Program-made: the position numbers and the translations under genes
DNA from: Cladopsammia gracilis
Taxonomy: Eukaryota; Cnidaria; Anthozoa; Scleractinia; Dendrophylliidae
DNA: 64,000 nt
Reading direction: 5' to 3'
NCBI GenBank assembly: GCA_022457155.1
Contig: JAJGOT010000432.1
Location: 543,501-607,500 of the forward strand
In this document: piece by piece, positions 62,901 through 64,000 of the stretch
Layout: the number at the start of each line of letters is the position of its first letter
How positions within the stretch are numbered: position 1 is the stretch's first letter
The notes under the pieces: model-generated
Told to the model about the DNA's origin: nothing
Databases searched by the model: none
The model's input: the letters and a program-made list of their open reading frames with translations, nothing else

Positions 62901-63813
62901 TCAGGTTTTGAAGCAGGTGAGGAGAATCTAGCAACTTCCAAGAAAACTAGAGTATCACGGACGGACACTGGTCTGTCATCATCTTGAGTTGGCTCTTCAT
63001 CCTCAGGGCGGCGTAAATCAACAACCAGTTTGCTACCTTTCTTTTCTATGACCTGCCAAGGTATCATTGCATATTAACACAACTTTATTAAAGCCTACTT
63101 TTACAATTGAAAGGGTGCATGGAATAAGGCCCTAAGTGACTTTTGATGCAACATCAAATTCTCCCTGTGTTTCACAAGGGAATACAAGGCAATTTGAAAT
63201 GAGAATCTAGCAGTTTATCATAAGTCACTTAGGGCTTTTTTCCAGACACCCCTTCAATTTATTATTGGCACACCTAATAATTTAACAACACAATAACAGG
63301 GTTTTCATTAAGAATTGTATTAGCAGGAGAATAGTGTAAAGTAACAGGAGAATATTATGAAAGAGCAAAGATAGCTACATATTGCCATCGAAATTTAGCC
63401 GGAGAATTCTGCGTAGTAGGCGGAGAATTCTCCGATCTCCGATGCCTAATGAACACCCTGCAATAAGGAACTCCCTTTTCACCTTACAAAGTCTATCTAT
63501 GTCTAGCATGAATACAAACCAGGATGCTTCTGAGGTAACATTACTTTCAGGGGATCGCTCCTCCAATTGCCCTATTTCAATATATTAAAATTCAACTTGA
63601 AACAAAAGACATCATAGAGGTTTACGGGAATGATAGTAGGGATTTATATGCTTTATTCCCCTATTGTAGTGATGTCTTTTGTTTAAAGCTGAACTTTAAT
63701 ATATCGAAATTGGGCTATTGAAAGCAGCAGTTTCAACTTACTGTCATCAAAAGAGGTTTATCTCCTGTCAGACTTCCAAATGCCTTTGTTGCCTTTGGGG
63801 GCCACTTGTCCTC
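47936..63813 (-). CDS. Multi-Tudor domain protein (TDRD1/RNF17/TDRD6 class), 3' part, 18 exons
   Basis: Exons on the minus strand: 63742-63813, 62899-63052, 61312-61424, 60922-61030, 60080-60139, 59339-59454, 59001-59063, 58391-58448, 56728-56839, 55764-56248, 55098-55285, 54338-54457, 53377-53463, 52773-52975, 51148-51437, 50404-50542, 49500-49683, 47936-48532. All phases match: 1049 residues and a stop. It opens with the tail of one Tudor/SN-like module (WPPKATKAFGSLTG). Three full extended Tudor modules follow, with cores at about 163-185 (VWYRALV, TYIDFGN), 495-516 (MWYRARV, NYVDFGN) and 757-783 (MWYRAQV, VYVDYGTTE). Each is followed by its second half (for example GHWPAKTIQALSQ, GCWPVNTMDALIQ). 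Linkers of about 160 and 60 residues are acidic or Lys-rich. The last 150 residues are an acidic Ser/Thr-rich tail. Such proteins scaffold germ granules by binding methylarginine on PIWI proteins. Which TDRD this is cannot be decided without the N terminus. Confidence 0.92.
48725..48873. mobile_element. Hairpin MITE
   Basis: CCGGTTGTTCAAAAGGTG at the left and CACCTTTTGAACAACCGG at the right, with AGCGCTATCCACC and TTATCCA arms. It lies between the last two Tudor gene exons. Confidence 0.8.
49036..49164. repeat. (GTAT)n microsatellite
   Basis: About 32 uninterrupted units directly after CAATAAA, in the last Tudor gene intron. It is preceded at 48950-49005 by a hairpin (TTCCCAGTGCTTTTCCC / GGGAAAAGCATTGGGAA). 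Confidence 0.97.
49190..49310. repeat. Diverged single unit of the 88-bp minisatellite family
   Basis: GCTAACTTTTGAGTCTG, then the same order of motifs as 9013-9100 (CACAGTG..., AATGAAAA, AGCAATACTTT), with about 30% differences. Confidence 0.7.
51535..51810. repeat. CCAAT-rich repeat, diverged copy
   Basis: Shares TGTGATTGGCTAAAA, CCACTTTCTCGACCAA and the TCTCTTGTG-TTGGCCAGAG order with 54066-54316. Confidence 0.65.
52351..52598. mobile_element. Harbinger-type MITE with long G and C arms (TTA target)
   Basis: GGGACGGACCATTATTTTTT then GACG and about 25 G at the left; about 22 C then GTCAATAAAATAATGGTCC and GTCCC at the right. TTA flanks (52348-52350, 52599-52601). Confidence 0.8.
54066..54316. 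mobile_element. MITE with five CCAAT boxes beside a Tudor exon
   Basis: GAGCGGTTTTCAATTGAG / CTCAATTAAAAACCGCTC inverted ends. CCAAT or ATTGG cores at 54134-54139, 54166-54170, 54188-54192, 54249-54254 and 54273-54278. It ends 21 bp from Tudor exon 54338-54457. Confidence 0.75.
57297..57900. mobile_element. Composite inverted-repeat element
   Basis: Outer AT arms (TTAATTATTAATTATTAATT with GGGTGTAATTATA) at about 57300-57375 and 57840-57895. Inside each is a roughly 120-bp hairpin with CCCTAAGTGACTTCTGATC-type ends. A third hairpin copy lies at 63118-63243. Confidence 0.65.
58725..58875. mobile_element. Hairpin MITE, copy 1
   Basis: AATAGTCCAATTTCGATATA to the inverted ATTTCAAAATTGGGCTATT, with AAGACATCACTACGAGGCTT inside. 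Copy 2 is at 63565-63721. Confidence 0.8.
59640..60055. repeat. Dispersed repeat with inverted segments
   Basis: TAATTGGACTGAGTGGAGTA and ATAGCTGTAATTGGACACC segments shared with 21175-21660 and 41560-41695. Confidence 0.6.
60620..60695 (+). mobile_element. Degenerate tRNA-like element
   Basis: TGGTACAGTGG resembles an A box and GGCTCAATCC a B box, 43 bases apart; no clean cloverleaf. Confidence 0.35.
61065..61215. repeat. Hairpin repeat (CTTGGTGTTGC family)
   Basis: CCTATGTTAGGGTTTTTCTT and TTCTTGGTGTTGC at the left pair with GCAACACCAAGAAACTACCC at the right. A related end lies at 59272-59312. Confidence 0.65.
61524..61652. repeat. Palindromic MITE-like repeat
   Basis: TTCAAACTGAGGCCAAGTGC to GCACTTGGCCTCAGTTTGAA; arms are about 50 bp, just upstream of a Tudor exon. 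Confidence 0.85.
61930..62090. repeat. AT-rich hairpin repeat family, copy 3
   Basis: AAAAATTTTCAAACCAGTTC and its complementary TGGTTTGAAATGTTCAAACC; same family as 500-628. Confidence 0.6.
63118..63243. mobile_element. CCCTAAGTGAC hairpin, copy 3
   Basis: TGGAATAAGGCCCTAAGTGA to TCACTTAGGGCTTTTTTCCA; same family as the hairpins within 57390-57830. Confidence 0.8.
63565..63721. mobile_element. Hairpin MITE, copy 2
   Basis: CCTATTTCAATATATTAAAA to the inverted TTTAATATATCGAAATTGGG; same family as 58725-58875. It ends 20 bp from Tudor exon 63742-63813. Confidence 0.8.
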
Positions 63814-64000
63814 CTGTGGAAAACAAAAGAACAAAAATATAACCAAGACAAAAATAATTTTGGACTACACATTAAATGAATACTCAATTTCTGAGATTCA
63901 AAATTTTCACGATTTCCCAGCTACTGAGGTTTTGAGGGTTCAAAAAAATGTTTTGAAAATTTGTAGTGTCCCACTTCAATGCTCCAAACCTTGCTAATGA

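Overview
The window is eukaryotic nuclear DNA from an animal, most likely an anthozoan cnidarian such as a stony coral. The evidence is GT-AG introns in conserved positions, animal orthologues on both strands, an AT-rich background, and a very dense load of short inverted-repeat transposons. The species call is an inference from protein and repeat style.

I could assemble five protein-coding genes exon by exon with matching splice phases. (1) PPIL4, minus strand, 1464-5785: seven 5' exons covering the cyclophilin domain; the RRM part lies off the left edge. (2) SKA3, plus strand, 6033-20646: seven exons, 452 residues, starting 247 bp from PPIL4 head to head. It ends in a winged-helix-like region split by a 9.1 kb intron full of transposon debris. 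(3) RPF2, minus strand, 22317-31935: ten exons, 304 residues, tail to tail with SKA3. (4) An intronless 461-residue gene, plus strand, 37163-38548, which I do not recognise. (5) A large multi-Tudor gene, minus strand, 47936-63813: eighteen 3' exons, 1049 residues with three complete Tudor modules and one partial; its 5' part lies off the right edge.

The rest is repeats. SKA3 introns hold an 88-bp minisatellite, a piggyBac-like MITE, a LINE ORF1 remnant interrupted by a hAT-like MITE, an intact hAT-like MITE with an 8-bp target duplication, a LINE 3' fragment, and a decayed DIRS-like element (RNase H plus tyrosine recombinase). RPF2 introns hold hairpin MITEs and a retroposon with a 16-bp target duplication. 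The 32-37 kb gap holds a mariner-like MITE, a LINE fragment, two adjacent Harbinger-type hairpins and a 500-bp ACT microsatellite. The 38.6-47.9 kb gap is dominated by a roughly 4.2 kb inverted-repeat structure with mirrored minisatellite arms. The Tudor gene introns hold many more hairpin MITEs.

Functionally the genes are unrelated housekeeping and germline components: splicing-associated cyclophilin, kinetochore, 60S ribosome assembly, and probable piRNA/germ-granule scaffold. There is no operon-like logic apart from the shared PPIL4/SKA3 promoter interval. No viral, CRISPR or bacterial system is visible.
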